The translations under genes were made by a program, and so were the position numbers. Below, in pieces: positions 45,575-54,843 of a stretch of DNA of 64,000 nucleotides. The stretch is taken from positions 124,001 to 188,000 of the forward strand of contig JACRHS010000032.1 in the NCBI GenBank assembly GCA_016217595.1, read 5' to 3'. Below the pieces are notes generated by a model. The model searched no databases, had not been told where the DNA came from, and worked only from the letters and a program-made list of their open reading frames with translations. This DNA comes from Opitutia bacterium. GTDB lineage: Bacteria > Verrucomicrobiota > Verrucomicrobiia > Opitutales > Opitutaceae. The number at the start of each line of letters is the position of its first letter. Within the stretch, counting starts at the first letter, position 1.

Positions 45575-47932
45575 ATGCGACTCCCGACACGAATCCTGCT
45601 CCTCTCTGCCGCACTCGGCGCCACCTCGGCGTCGTTGCCCGCACAGACGACTCCGCCGCCCGCCGCCACCGGCGACGTGCAGCAACTCGAACGCTTCTTC
45701 GTGACCGACGTGCCCGTCGAGCGTTCCGTCAACCCGCTCACGCGCGAGGTTGCCTCCGTCCTCGGCGACGACCGCAACATCCTCGTGACGCCGCGCTCCG
45801 TGAGCACGCTCACCACGGGGCTCTTCAACGAGCGCCAGATCCACGGCGTGCGTGAGATCCTGCTCTTCAGCCCCGGCGCCTACGCGGGCGCCAGCTACGG
45901 CAAAACCACCGTGCCCAACCTCCGCGGCGACACCGCCGAGACCTACCTCAACGGCCAGCGCTTGAGCTACAACCTCTACGGGTATTTCCCGTCGTTCAAC
46001 GGCGTCGAGGCCGTCGATCTCGTGCGCGGGCCCGGCTCGGCCGTCTTCGGCGCGGGCTACTTCACCGGCGGCTACGTCAACTACGTCACCAAGCGCCCCA
46101 GTTTCGCCGCGGCGCAGACGACCGTCACCGCGCGGCTCGGCACCTGGGCGCCGGGCGAAACGAGTTTTCTCAACGCCTCCGTGCAGATCGATGCCACCGC
46201 GCCGGTCAACTCCCGGCTCGCCTGGCGCGTGAGCTACGAGGGCAAGGGCGGCGACACCTTCTGGAAACGCAACGATGTCCGCGACGACCGCCAGGACGTG
46301 TTTGCCGCGCTCACCTGGAAACCCGCCGCCGGCACCACGCTGGAGTTCAACGCCCAGTTCATCTGGCAGTCCTCGCCCGAGATCCTCGGCGTCAACCGCG
46401 TGAACCAGCAGCTGATCGACCACGCCACCTACTACACCGGCGACTCCGCCGACCTCGGGCTGCCCGGCCCGATCCCGGCGACGCGCGCCGTCCAGCTGCC
46501 GTGGGATGCCACGCTCTTCTCGCGCGGCGATTTCTCCAACGCCAACATCGGCCGTCTCCAGGTCGTGGCGACGCGCCTCGTCTCGCCGGCGCTCACGCTT
46601 GTCAACCGCACGCTCGCTGAGCGTGTCGACCGCCGCCGCGCACACGCATTCGAGTACGCCGAGTACGTCACGCAGGACACCGTGGAAAACCGCACCGAGG
46701 CGCATTGGCGCTACTCCGCCTTCGGCCGGCCGCAGTCCGCCATCGCCGGCGCCACCGTGCGCTACGAAGGCCGCGAGAGTTACACCAGCTACTTCAACGA
46801 GTACTTCTACAACTTCGACATCACCGCGCCGTCGCGGGTGTTCAGCGAACGCGCGCGTTTCCCGAGTTCGTATTACAACGGCTATGTCGGACCCGGCGGG
46901 CGCGAGTTTTTCCCGGCCGCGTGGGACAGCCCTGAGACCGTGCGCAGCGAGACGTGGAACCCCGCGATCTTCTGGCAGCAGGATCTCGCGCTTACCGACC
47001 AGCTCTCCGCCATCGTCGGCCTGCGCGCCGACCGGTTCTATGCCCGCGCCAAGGATCCGCTCGGCGATGCCGACGGCAGCCGCTGGCGCGACGCCGAGAC
47101 CGTCAGCGCGTTTTCGCAGGCGTACAGTCTGCTCTACCGCGTAACGCCCAAGCTCTCGCTCTACGCCACGCACAACCGCATCCGCGCCGCCAACGGCAAC
47201 GTCACCGGCGGCGGCGTGATCCTCAACACGCCCGACGGCCAGATCAACCGCGAGGACTTCCGCAATCTCAGCGAGCTGTTCGAGGTCGGCGCGAAAGCGG
47301 CGCTGCTCGAGCACCAGCTGTTCGCCGGCGCCTCGTGGTTCGAGCAGGAGCGCTCGCGCGTTTCGCTGAAGGGAAAGAAAAACAACCTCCTCCTGCGCGG
47401 CGTCGAGCTGGAGACGACCTACCAGCCGAGCACGCGCCTGAGCGTGACGGCCAACGCCACGTTCCAGGACGGACACTACGTGCAATCGCGGCCGTTCCAG
47501 ATGGGCGGGCGCGACATCTACGCCGGCTACGCCCTCGGTCGCGGCCCCGGCGGACTCGGCACCGGCACCGCCAGTTACGATCCGTATGCGAACCAGGTGC
47601 CGGTCGGCGACTGGCCGCTGCTCGGCCTGTCGAAGACCATGCTCAACGCCAGCGTGCGCTACCAATGGCCGGGCGGTTTCGGCGCGAGCGTCAACGCCGC
47701 ATGGCAGAGCCGGCAGACGGGCAACCTCGACAACCAGTGGCACATCCCCGCGCAGGCGTTGTACAACGCGAGCCTCTTCTACGAGACGAAGCGCTGGCTG
47801 GTGAACGTGGATTTCCTCAACCTCGCCAACGCGCGCAACTGGACCCACAACGGCGACGCCTACACCGCGAGCCAGCTGGTTTTCCCTGAGCTCCCGTTCC
47901 GCATCGAAGGCTACGTGAAGTTCCGTTTCTGA
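45575..47932 (+). CDS. TonB-dependent outer membrane receptor
   Basis: 785 aa from ATG 45575, which starts a clean signal peptide (MRLPTRILLLSAALGATSASLPAQ). The plug domain covers about 45-165: ILVTPRSVSTLT, LFSPGAYAGASYG, VPNLRGDTAETYLNGQRL and VDLVRGPGSAVFGAGYFTGGYVNYVTK. The rest is a 22-strand barrel ending in the usual aromatic strand (EGYVKFRF). It imports a ligand using TonB energy. Next to pectin enzymes a pectic oligosaccharide is likely, although the plug resembles siderophore-type receptors as well. The open frame continues upstream to 45248 through the C12 run. Confidence 0.92.
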   Translation: MRLPTRILLLSAALGATSASLPAQTTPPPAATGDVQQLERFFVTDVPVERSVNPLTREVASVLGDDRNILVTPRSVSTLTTGLFNERQIHGVREILLFSPGAYAGASYGKTTVPNLRGDTAETYLNGQRLSYNLYGYFPSFNGVEAVDLVRGPGSAVFGAGYFTGGYVNYVTKRPSFAAAQTTVTARLGTWAPGETSFLNASVQIDATAPVNSRLAWRVSYEGKGGDTFWKRNDVRDDRQDVFAALTWKPAAGTTLEFNAQFIWQSSPEILGVNRVNQQLIDHATYYTGDSADLGLPGPIPATRAVQLPWDATLFSRGDFSNANIGRLQVVATRLVSPALTLVNRTLAERVDRRRAHAFEYAEYVTQDTVENRTEAHWRYSAFGRPQSAIAGATVRYEGRESYTSYFNEYFYNFDITAPSRVFSERARFPSSYYNGYVGPGGREFFPAAWDSPETVRSETWNPAIFWQQDLALTDQLSAIVGLRADRFYARAKDPLGDADGSRWRDAETVSAFSQAYSLLYRVTPKLSLYATHNRIRAANGNVTGGGVILNTPDGQINREDFRNLSELFEVGAKAALLEHQLFAGASWFEQERSRVSLKGKKNNLLLRGVELETTYQPSTRLSVTANATFQDGHYVQSRPFQMGGRDIYAGYALGRGPGGLGTGTASYDPYANQVPVGDWPLLGLSKTMLNASVRYQWPGGFGASVNAAWQSRQTGNLDNQWHIPAQALYNASLFYETKRWLVNVDFLNLANARNWTHNGDAYTASQLVFPELPFRIEGYVKFRF

Positions 47933-48129
47933 GCCGCGCTCAGGTGTAGAAAAGATGAACCAAGGTGGCGCGCGTTGTCCTCAACGCGCGTCCTGTGATC
48001 GAAGACGCTTCTAGACGCCAAGTGTCATAGGTGGCCGACTCGTAGGCCAACCAACCATCAACGAATGAAAGCCTGCCGGAGTCTTCTTTCATTTTGTCGA
48101 ATGGCGATTCGGGCTAGATCTCGATCGGC
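47933..48129. repeat. Intergenic stretch with half of an inverted-repeat element
   Basis: 47964-47990 (GGTGGCGCGCGTTGTCC then TCAACGCGCG) matches the left arm of the elements at 39591-39998, without a clear right arm. The remaining sequence is less GC-rich and holds no feature I recognise. Confidence 0.5.
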
Positions 48130-48642
48130 TCATGGTGTCCGAATAGAAAGCTCTGATAGCAGGGAGGCGCGCCCATTCTTCATGTCGTTAGGACAAATAG
48201 CTTCCACTTCGACTACTGAATCTGGCAATTGAATCCAAACGAATGTCGCAGAAAGTGTGCCTTTCGCTGTTGGAAGTTCTGCCAAGATCGCCGGGAAATC
48301 GACCCCCGAAATCCTTGCCAACTCCTCACGAAAGGCAATCGGGTGGTGCTGCTGTCCCGAGGCTATGCTTGAGAGCTGAAGCTTTTTCACCGCTTCGAGT
48401 TTTGAAAACCGACCAGAGTAAACCTGAACGATGATCACCATCTCATCGATGCCAATGTACCGTCCCTTTTTCTCGGCTTGGAAAATGGTGCGAATTTCTT
48501 CCTTCGAGGTCGTTAGTTGACGGATCTTCCATCCATCATGTTTTGGAGTGAAGAAAAGAGTTCCAATGATTTGCACTTCTTCAGCACGTAGTGATGTAGC
48601 AAACAGAGCGATGAGGAGAAGTGATCGGCAGCATGTTTTCAT
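48130..48642 (-). CDS. Secreted hypothetical protein
   Basis: 170 aa. A signal peptide (MKTCCRSLLLIALFATSLRA) is followed by a soluble alpha/beta protein with no recognised family. Its base composition is clearly less GC-rich than the neighbours, and the codons are less biased, so it may be recently acquired or fast-evolving. Start chosen at ATG 48642 because it opens the signal peptide. Confidence 0.55.
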   Translation of the reverse strand: MKTCCRSLLLIALFATSLRAEEVQIIGTLFFTPKHDGWKIRQLTTSKEEIRTIFQAEKKGRYIGIDEMVIIVQVYSGRFSKLEAVKKLQLSSIASGQQHHPIAFREELARISGVDFPAILAELPTAKGTLSATFVWIQLPDSVVEVEAICPNDMKNGRASLLSELSIRTP

Positions 48643-48747
48643 TTTCACTAGCAGTGCTTTGATGGCTGTACTGCAAAGGGGTAACATGCCCCAGAGCGGA
48701 GCAAGGAAGTCGTTCATGGGCAAGCAGGACTCTGGCTCGGTTTTGGC

Positions 48748-48822
48748 GTAGCTGCGCTTGAGCTGGAGGCGAAAGCGTGGCTCGCATGCAGCCACGTTGT
48801 CGCTGCGCTCCAACGCAGCTAC
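48748..48822. repeat. 75-bp palindromic element (GTAGC family, copy 1)
   Basis: Imperfect arms beginning GTAGCTGCGCTTGAGC on the left and ending GCGCTCCAACGCAGCTAC on the right. It lies upstream of the PBP4 gene. A related copy lies at 54584. Confidence 0.7.
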
Positions 48823-48937
48823 AGTTCGGATCGCGCAAAACATTTTTTGCGCTTGGGTGCTCCGCCTCGCCCGGCTTTGGCTCCGGGGTTGCGCCGGGCG
48901 TGCGGGCGGGTCAGTGTGCGCGGCAACTCCACCGGTC

Positions 48938-50506
48938 ATGTCGAAACTCCCTCTGTCTCGTCGCGCCTTCTTCGCGTTTGCCCTGTTGCTGGCAGGCGCG
49001 CCGCTTTTCTCGGCCACCAAAGCGCCGCCCGCACCCGTCGAGCCGGCGGCGACCTCCGTGGCGGAGTTGCGCGCGCAGGTCGAGACCCTCGTCAATGCGC
49101 CGCGGTTTGCCGGGGCGTTGTGGGGCGTGAAAGTGGTGTCGCTCGATTCGGGGCGCACGCTGGTCGAACACCATGCGGACCGGCTGCTGAGCCCGGCGTC
49201 GAATTGCAAACTCTTCTCCGGCGCGCTGGCGCTCGACCGCCTGGGCGGCGACTACCGGATCGTCACGCCGATCCTGGCCACCGCCAAACCTGACGCCGCC
49301 GGGCTTGTGGCGGGCAACGTGGTGGTGAGCGGGCGCGGCGACCCCACGTGGACGTCGCGGCGGCCGAAACAGGATTTCTGGAGCGCATTCGAACCCTTTG
49401 TCGCCGCACTGCAAAAGGCGGGCGTGCGCAGCATTGCGGGCGATCTCGTGGCCGACGCCACGTGGCTGCGCCAGACGCCGCACGGCGCGGGCTGGGCGGC
49501 GGACGATCTCAACGATTCTTACGGCGCGGAGCTCTCCGCGGTGACGCTGGACGACAATTATGCGGACCTGAACGTGACGCCTGCGGCGACCGCCGGCGGG
49601 CCTTGCACACTCGCGCTGGCACAACCGCTGACGGGGCTCGTGCTGGAGAATCGCACGCAGACCGTGGCCGCCGAAGGCGCGCGGCGCATCTCGGCGTTGC
49701 GCCTGCCGGGCGAGAACACGGTGTACGTTTACGGCACGCTGCCCGTGGGCGGAAAACCCGATGTGGTGGAGTTGCCGGTGCCGCGGCCGGCGCAGTGGTT
49801 TGCGGCCGGTTTGAAAGAGGCGCTGGCGCGTCGCGGCATCGCGGTTGCGGGCCGGGCTTACGGCGTGCGCTGGCCGGAGGCGCCGGTGGCGGGCGCGACA
49901 GTGCGATTGGGCGAAGTGACTTCACCGCCGCTGCGCGAGATCGTGACGGGTTTCATGAAGCCGTCGCAGAATTTGTGGACCGACCTGATTTTTGCGCAGG
50001 TGGGCGAGTGGGCGCGGCCCGCCGAGGCGTCGGCGTGGCGGACGACCGATGCGTGCGCGCTGGTGGCGTTGCAGGCGTTTTTGCGCGAGCACGGGATTCC
50101 GACCGAGGCGGTGCGTTTCGAGGAAGGCTCGGGGCTTTCGCGCAACAACCTCACCACTGCGGCGGCCATCGTGGCGCTCTTGCAGACCATGGCGAAGCAC
50201 CGCGCGGCGGGGGATTTCGCGGCGTCGCTGCCCATCGGCGGCGTCGACGGCACGCTGCGCAACCGGCTCAAAGGTCCGCCGACCGAGGGCAACGTGCGCG
50301 CCAAGACCGGCACGCTGCGCTGGGCGAGCGCGTTGTCCGGCTACCTGACGACGGCGGCCGGCGAGCGGCTGGCGTTCAGTCTGATGTTGAACCGCCACGT
50401 GGCCACGCCCGAACGCAGCGCCCGCGCCGAGATCGACGCCATCGTCCAGATGCTGGCGCGCTGCACCGGCAAATCCGCCCCGGCGGAGGCAGGCGCACAC
50501 GAATGA
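48938..50506 (+). CDS. dacB: D-alanyl-D-alanine carboxypeptidase/endopeptidase (PBP4 type)
   Basis: 522 aa from ATG 48938 at the start of a signal peptide (SRRAFFAFALLLAGAPLFSA). This is the peptidase S13 family. The catalytic triad motifs are S88-N-C-K91 (SPASNCKLF), SRN in GSGLSRNNLTT, and KTG in RAKTGTLRWAS. The insertion region between the first two motifs (about 95-360) is of normal S13 size. It trims or cleaves peptidoglycan cross-links in the periplasm. The last codon overlaps the next start (ATGA). Confidence 0.92.
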   Translation: MSKLPLSRRAFFAFALLLAGAPLFSATKAPPAPVEPAATSVAELRAQVETLVNAPRFAGALWGVKVVSLDSGRTLVEHHADRLLSPASNCKLFSGALALDRLGGDYRIVTPILATAKPDAAGLVAGNVVVSGRGDPTWTSRRPKQDFWSAFEPFVAALQKAGVRSIAGDLVADATWLRQTPHGAGWAADDLNDSYGAELSAVTLDDNYADLNVTPAATAGGPCTLALAQPLTGLVLENRTQTVAAEGARRISALRLPGENTVYVYGTLPVGGKPDVVELPVPRPAQWFAAGLKEALARRGIAVAGRAYGVRWPEAPVAGATVRLGEVTSPPLREIVTGFMKPSQNLWTDLIFAQVGEWARPAEASAWRTTDACALVALQAFLREHGIPTEAVRFEEGSGLSRNNLTTAAAIVALLQTMAKHRAAGDFAASLPIGGVDGTLRNRLKGPPTEGNVRAKTGTLRWASALSGYLTTAAGERLAFSLMLNRHVATPERSARAEIDAIVQMLARCTGKSAPAEAGAHE

Positions 50507-50871
50507 CGCGCCGGCTGCGGGTGTTGTTTGTGTGTGCGATGAACCGGCAGCGGAGTGTCACGGCCGAGCGCCTATATCGCAACGATGCGCGGCTGGAGGT
50601 GCGCTCGGCGGGCGTGAGAACCGAGGCCAACCGCCGGGTGAGCGAAGCCGACCTCCGGTGGGCCGACATCGTTTTCACCATGGAGCGGGAACACCGCCGC
50701 TGGATTATGACGCGGTTTCGCGGTCTCGAACTGCCGCGGATCGATGCGCTGGATATCCCCGACGAATTCGAGGTCATGGATCCGCAATTGCAGGAGATGC
50801 TGCGTGCGATGCTCGATCCTGAATTCGAGCATTTGCTCAACGGCGGGCTGGGCGAAGAGAATCCAGACTGA
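50503..50871 (+). CDS. Low-molecular-weight protein tyrosine phosphatase-like protein
   Basis: 122 aa. The P-loop C-x5-R-S is VLFVCAMNRQRSVTAERLY (Cys11, Arg17, Ser18), right after the first strand as in LMW-PTPs. The general-acid region may be IPDEFEVMDPQ near residue 88. It is shorter than classical LMW-PTPs (about 150 aa) but fits the small sub-family annotated by that name. Its start overlaps the dacB stop by 4 bases, so it is translationally coupled to a cell-wall enzyme. Confidence 0.82.
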   Translation: MTRRLRVLFVCAMNRQRSVTAERLYRNDARLEVRSAGVRTEANRRVSEADLRWADIVFTMEREHRRWIMTRFRGLELPRIDALDIPDEFEVMDPQLQEMLRAMLDPEFEHLLNGGLGEENPD

Positions 50872-50937
50872 GGGCGCGCGAAATCTTGCCCGCGCTTGCG
50901 CCGCGGCGGCATCACGCGTAGCACCGTCGGCATTCCC

Positions 50938-52128
50938 ATGCTTTCGCACCCCGGTTCCGCCTCGTCATCATCGCAGCAGTCGGCACTGAGCCGGCGCAAG
51001 TTTCTCAAAACGGCCGCGGTGGCGGGCGGGGTCGCGTGGATCGGTGGCATGCGCGCCGAGCCGGCCGCGCCGCCCAAGCTGGCGCCGGCTCAGACGGTGT
51101 TGCCGCGGTGGCGGGGTTTCAATCTGTGCAACTTTTACCAGGCCTTCGACCGGGGCGAGAGAGGGCTGGGGCACGTGGTGGAGGACGATTTGCGGTGGAT
51201 GCGCGACTGGGGTTTTAACTTCGTGCGGCTGCCGATGGATTACTGGCTCTGGGTCGATTCCGACTGGCGGCAGACGCGCAAACTCAATCCCGACGATGTC
51301 GGCAAATTTCAGGAGAGCACGCTCGCCAAAATCGATCGCACGGTGGAGCTCTGCCGCAAGCACGGCCTGCACCTGAGCCTCAATTTTCACCGCGCGCCGG
51401 GCTACTGCGTCAACCAGCCGGAGCGCGAGCCGTTCGTGCTCTGGAAGGATCGCGCGGCCGAGGACGCGTTTGTGCAACATTGGGAGGTCTTCGCCCGGCG
51501 TTACCGCGAGGTGCCGACGAGCGCGTTGAGTTTCAATTTGCTCAACGAGGCGCCGGCGCCGCGGGCCGGCTACATGAGCCGCGAAGATTACGCGCGGGTC
51601 ATGCAGCGGGCGACAGCGCGGATTCGCGAGATCAGCGCCGAGCGCCTGATCATCGTCGACGGTTTGAGCTGTGGCTACACGACGCTCCCGGAGCTGGCTT
51701 CGACCGGGGTGGCGCAGAGCGTGCACGCCTACACGCCGTCCGGGCTCAGTCACTATCGCGCGAGCTGGGCGGACCGGAAGGGCGATTACCCGCTGCCGAC
51801 ATGGCCGCTGAAAAACAAGGATGGCTCGATCAACTGGGACCGCGCGCGACTGGAAACCTGGCTGCGACCCTGGGCGGCGCTCGCGCGGCAGGGCATCGGT
51901 GTGCATTGCGGCGAGTGCGGTTGCTACAACAAGACGCCGTACGCGGTGTTCGCCGCGTGGTTCGAGGACGTGCTCCAGCTCCTCACGGGCCACGGGATCG
52001 GCTACGCGTTGTGGGAATTTCGCGGGTCGTTTGGCGTGCTCGATTCCGGGCGCACGGACACGCCGTACGAAGATTGGCACGGCCACAAACTCGACCGCCG
52101 CCTGCTCACGCTGTTGCAGAAATACTGA
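50938..52128 (+). CDS. Secreted GH5-like glycoside hydrolase
   Basis: 396 aa from ATG 50938. The N-terminus carries a Tat-type signal (SRRKFLKTAAVAGGVAWIGG, about 17-37). The TIM-barrel has GFNLCNFYQ, FNFVRLPMDYW, NFHRAPGY, the acid/base Glu204 in FNLLNEAP and the nucleophile Glu326 in HCGECGCY. It probably cleaves a beta-glucan, mannan or similar polymer outside the cytoplasm. The exact GH5 subfamily cannot be given. Confidence 0.88.
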   Translation: MLSHPGSASSSSQQSALSRRKFLKTAAVAGGVAWIGGMRAEPAAPPKLAPAQTVLPRWRGFNLCNFYQAFDRGERGLGHVVEDDLRWMRDWGFNFVRLPMDYWLWVDSDWRQTRKLNPDDVGKFQESTLAKIDRTVELCRKHGLHLSLNFHRAPGYCVNQPEREPFVLWKDRAAEDAFVQHWEVFARRYREVPTSALSFNLLNEAPAPRAGYMSREDYARVMQRATARIREISAERLIIVDGLSCGYTTLPELASTGVAQSVHAYTPSGLSHYRASWADRKGDYPLPTWPLKNKDGSINWDRARLETWLRPWAALARQGIGVHCGECGCYNKTPYAVFAAWFEDVLQLLTGHGIGYALWEFRGSFGVLDSGRTDTPYEDWHGHKLDRRLLTLLQKY

Positions 52129-52240
52129 ACGCAGCGGCGGCCGTTCACCGCGCGGGGAGCGGCGCATCGGCGGCGGTGGCCTGCGCCCCGAAAATTCGCC
52201 TTTGCGCCGCGCGCGGGTCTTCGTTTCGCTTCGCGGTCCC

Positions 52241-52834
52241 ATGATTTCTCTCCACGAAGGCAAAGGCTCCGGTCCCAAAAAACCGGTGGACCGTGTCTTC
52301 CAACTGCACCTCAAGGTCGTCGCCTGCCGGCCGCTCATCTGGCGCCGGTTGCTGGTGCGCGAATCGATGTGGCTGTCGCGGTTGCACGACACGATCCAGG
52401 TGATGTTCGACTGGTTCGATTACCAGACTCATGCCTTCGCGCTCGACGACCTGCGTTTCGGCAATCCGCTCAAGCGCGAGGATTTCGTGATCGAGGACGA
52501 CCGCGATGTCACGCTGGCCGATCTCGATCTCGAGCACCGCGCGCGGTTTTCCTACGGCTACCATTTCGGCGAGGGCTGGCAGGTGGAGATTCAGGTGGAG
52601 AAGACGCTCGCGATGCAAAAGGGCGTGCGTTATCCGACCTGCGTGGCGGGCGAGCGGATGGGACCGCCCGAGGATTGCGGCGGGATCGATGCGTTTCACG
52701 ACATGCTCGCGTGCATCCAGGACCCGCACACCGATCTCGGCCGCGAATGGCTGGAGTGGCTGGGGCCGGGCTACGAACCCGAGCGTTGTGATCTCGCCGC
52801 GATCAACAAGGCGTTGAAAAAACTCGGGAAATAA
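52241..52834 (+). CDS. Plasmid pRiA4b ORF-3-like protein
   Basis: 197 aa. The opening VFQLHLKVVACRPLIWRRLLV and the LHDTIQVMFDWFDYQTHAF stretch are typical of the pRiA4b ORF-3 family, as are FSYGYHFGEGWQVEIQVEK and CVAGERMGPPEDCGG. The family is widespread and its function unknown. The ATG at 52241 begins the conserved domain, and the frame is open far upstream inside the GH5 gene. Confidence 0.85.
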   Translation: MISLHEGKGSGPKKPVDRVFQLHLKVVACRPLIWRRLLVRESMWLSRLHDTIQVMFDWFDYQTHAFALDDLRFGNPLKREDFVIEDDRDVTLADLDLEHRARFSYGYHFGEGWQVEIQVEKTLAMQKGVRYPTCVAGERMGPPEDCGGIDAFHDMLACIQDPHTDLGREWLEWLGPGYEPERCDLAAINKALKKLGK

Positions 52835-52903
52835 CCCGCCGCCGCGTTCGCGTCTTTCTTTTCTCCGCCGTCTTTCCCGTCCGTCCCGTCCTCCGCGTCA
52901 TCC

Positions 52904-54565
52904 ATGTCAACCGAGTCTTCTCCCGATCCCTACGATCTGCCGCCGCCGTGGTGGCAGCGCCATGTCGAGCCGTTGACGGCGCTGGCGGTTTTTATCGCGA
53001 CCGTCGTGCTCACGGTGGTCTCGTTTCCGCCGTACCAGGTGCCGGAATTCGCCTACGCGCTGGCGGCGCCCGCGGTGTTTTGGGCGTACCGGCGGCCGGC
53101 GTTCAAGCTCTACGCCGGCACGGTGCTCGGCGCGTGCGCCGTCGCGTGGACGATTGTGCTGGGCTGGCTCCACCACGTGACGTGGGCGGGGCTGTTTCTG
53201 CTCGGGCCGTTCGTCGGCGTGTGGGTGGGCGTGTGGTTTCTCGCGGCGTGGTGGCTGATGCCGCGGCTGCTCGGGCGCGGCGCGATGGAGCGCATCGCGG
53301 CGGTCTTCGGACTGGCGGGCCTGTGGGTGCTCATCGAGTGGACGCGCACGTGGTTTCTCAGCGGATTTCCCTGGCTCACGCTGGCGACGAGCCAGTGGCA
53401 GCGCGTGAGCATTTTGCAGATCGCGGCGTTTACGGGCGGGTGGGGCGTGTCGTTTGTGCTGATCGCGATGAACATCAGCTTCGCGGCCTATGCGCACCGG
53501 CTGCTGTGCGAGGGCCGGCGGGGCCTGCAGCGCCGCAGCCAGGAATTTTTCGCCTGCCTGTTTCTGCTCATCGTGTGCGTGACCGTGCATGTGCAGGAGA
53601 GTTTCAACCGCGGCCGCTACGCCGTGCCGCTCGGCCGCGTGGCGTTCACCCAGCCGTACATCCCGCAGAGCGTGAAATGGGAGCCGTCGCGCGGGCAGGA
53701 AATTTTGGAAACGCTCGAACGGACGACGATGCGCGCCGCCTCCAGCCGCCCCGATCTGATCTTGTGGCCGGAAGCCACGACGCCGTGGGCGGTGCTCGGC
53801 GACGCGCGCGTGCGCGGCTGGGCGGAGGCGTTGGCCAAGCGCGCGAAGACGCCGCTGTTGATGGGCTCCATCGCCGTCGAAAATCAGAGCACGCCCAACG
53901 AGGCGTGGTACAACGGCGCGTTCGTGGTCGAGCCGCTGATCGGGTTGCGCAGCGTGTACTACGCCAAGCGTCAGCTCGTGCCGTTCGGCGAGTACGTGCC
54001 GCTGCGCCCGGTGCTGGGCTGGCTGGAAAAAGTCGTGCCGGTCGGCGGCGATTTTCAACGCGGCCAGCTGCCGGTGACGATGACCGTGACGCTCGGCGGA
54101 CAGCCGGTGGCCGTGGCGCCGCTGATCTGTTACGAGGACGTGTTTCCCGCCCTCGCGCGCGACAGCGTGCGGGCCGGCGCTGATGTGCTGACGGTGTTGA
54201 CCAACAGCGCGTGGTACGGCGAAGGCGGCGCGGCCTACCAACACGCCGCGCACAGCGTGCTCCGTGCGGTGGAGACGCGCCGTCCGGTGCTGCGCTGCGG
54301 CAACGGCGGCTGGAGCGGCTGGATCGACGAGTTTGGCAACGTGCGCTCCGTGGTCACCAACGGCAAGGGCTCGATCTATGCGCGTACGACGCAGACGGTC
54401 GACATCACGCGCGATGCCCGATGGATCGGCCAGCAGAGTTTCTACGTGCGCTACGGCGACTGGTTCGTGGCGCTGTGCGCCGCGCTCGTGGCCTTCGGTT
54501 ACGCGGCGGTGAAATTGGGCCGTCCGGTCGAAACCGTGCCCGCGGAGGAAAATGCCGAAGGCTAG
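52904..54565 (+). CDS. lnt: Apolipoprotein N-acyltransferase
   Basis: 553 aa. About seven membrane helices in the N-terminal half are followed by a nitrilase-like domain (about 235-520). The Glu-Lys-Cys triad is visible in ILWPEATTPW, YYAKRQLVPFGEY and APLICYEDVFPAL. Lnt adds the third acyl chain to lipoproteins in the inner membrane. The 69 bases before the ATG are strikingly pyrimidine-rich and lack a Shine-Dalgarno. Confidence 0.93.
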   Translation: MSTESSPDPYDLPPPWWQRHVEPLTALAVFIATVVLTVVSFPPYQVPEFAYALAAPAVFWAYRRPAFKLYAGTVLGACAVAWTIVLGWLHHVTWAGLFLLGPFVGVWVGVWFLAAWWLMPRLLGRGAMERIAAVFGLAGLWVLIEWTRTWFLSGFPWLTLATSQWQRVSILQIAAFTGGWGVSFVLIAMNISFAAYAHRLLCEGRRGLQRRSQEFFACLFLLIVCVTVHVQESFNRGRYAVPLGRVAFTQPYIPQSVKWEPSRGQEILETLERTTMRAASSRPDLILWPEATTPWAVLGDARVRGWAEALAKRAKTPLLMGSIAVENQSTPNEAWYNGAFVVEPLIGLRSVYYAKRQLVPFGEYVPLRPVLGWLEKVVPVGGDFQRGQLPVTMTVTLGGQPVAVAPLICYEDVFPALARDSVRAGADVLTVLTNSAWYGEGGAAYQHAAHSVLRAVETRRPVLRCGNGGWSGWIDEFGNVRSVVTNGKGSIYARTTQTVDITRDARWIGQQSFYVRYGDWFVALCAALVAFGYAAVKLGRPVETVPAEENAEG

Positions 54566-54583
54566 CGCGGTTTCAGAAGAACC

Positions 54584-54656
54584 GTAGCCGCGCTTGAGCC
54601 ACAGGCGAAAGCGTGGCCTCGGTCTGACCGCGTTGTCGCCACGCGGCGCTTTCGGC
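54584..54656. repeat. GTAGC-family palindromic element, copy 2 (degenerate)
   Basis: The left arm GTAGCCGCGCTTGAGCCACA matches the element at 48748, including AGGCGAAAGCGTGGC. The right arm is diverged (GCGTTGTCGCCACGCGGCG). Confidence 0.55.
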
Positions 54657-54663
54657 GGGCGTA

Positions 54664-54801
54664 ATACCAAACTCCTCCTGAATTTAGACCATTGAACAAA
54701 AGCTAACGAAGGAAACGAAGCGCACAAAGCGCAGACTGAATCGGACTTCTTTATCTTCGTTTGCTTTTGTTCAAAATCAGAATGCTTGGGCTTGTTGGTA
54801 T
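54664..54801. repeat. 138-bp inverted-repeat element
   Basis: Outer ends ATACCAA (54664-54670) and TTGGTAT (54795-54801) enclose arms GAACAAAAGCTAACGAAG (54694-54711) and its complement (54755-54772), which match at 17 of 18. It lies between lnt and the convergent polymerase gene. Fragments of the arm also occur near 39541 and 40055. Confidence 0.7.
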
Positions 54802-54843
54802 AAAGCCCGCCCCATCGATCGGAGCTGAAGTGCTGCTCCGCCG

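Noticed and set aside
45566..47848. 760-codon minus-strand open frame opposite the TonB receptor
   Set aside because: It mirrors the receptor's codons and has no signal peptide or domain; the plus strand carries clear receptor motifs.
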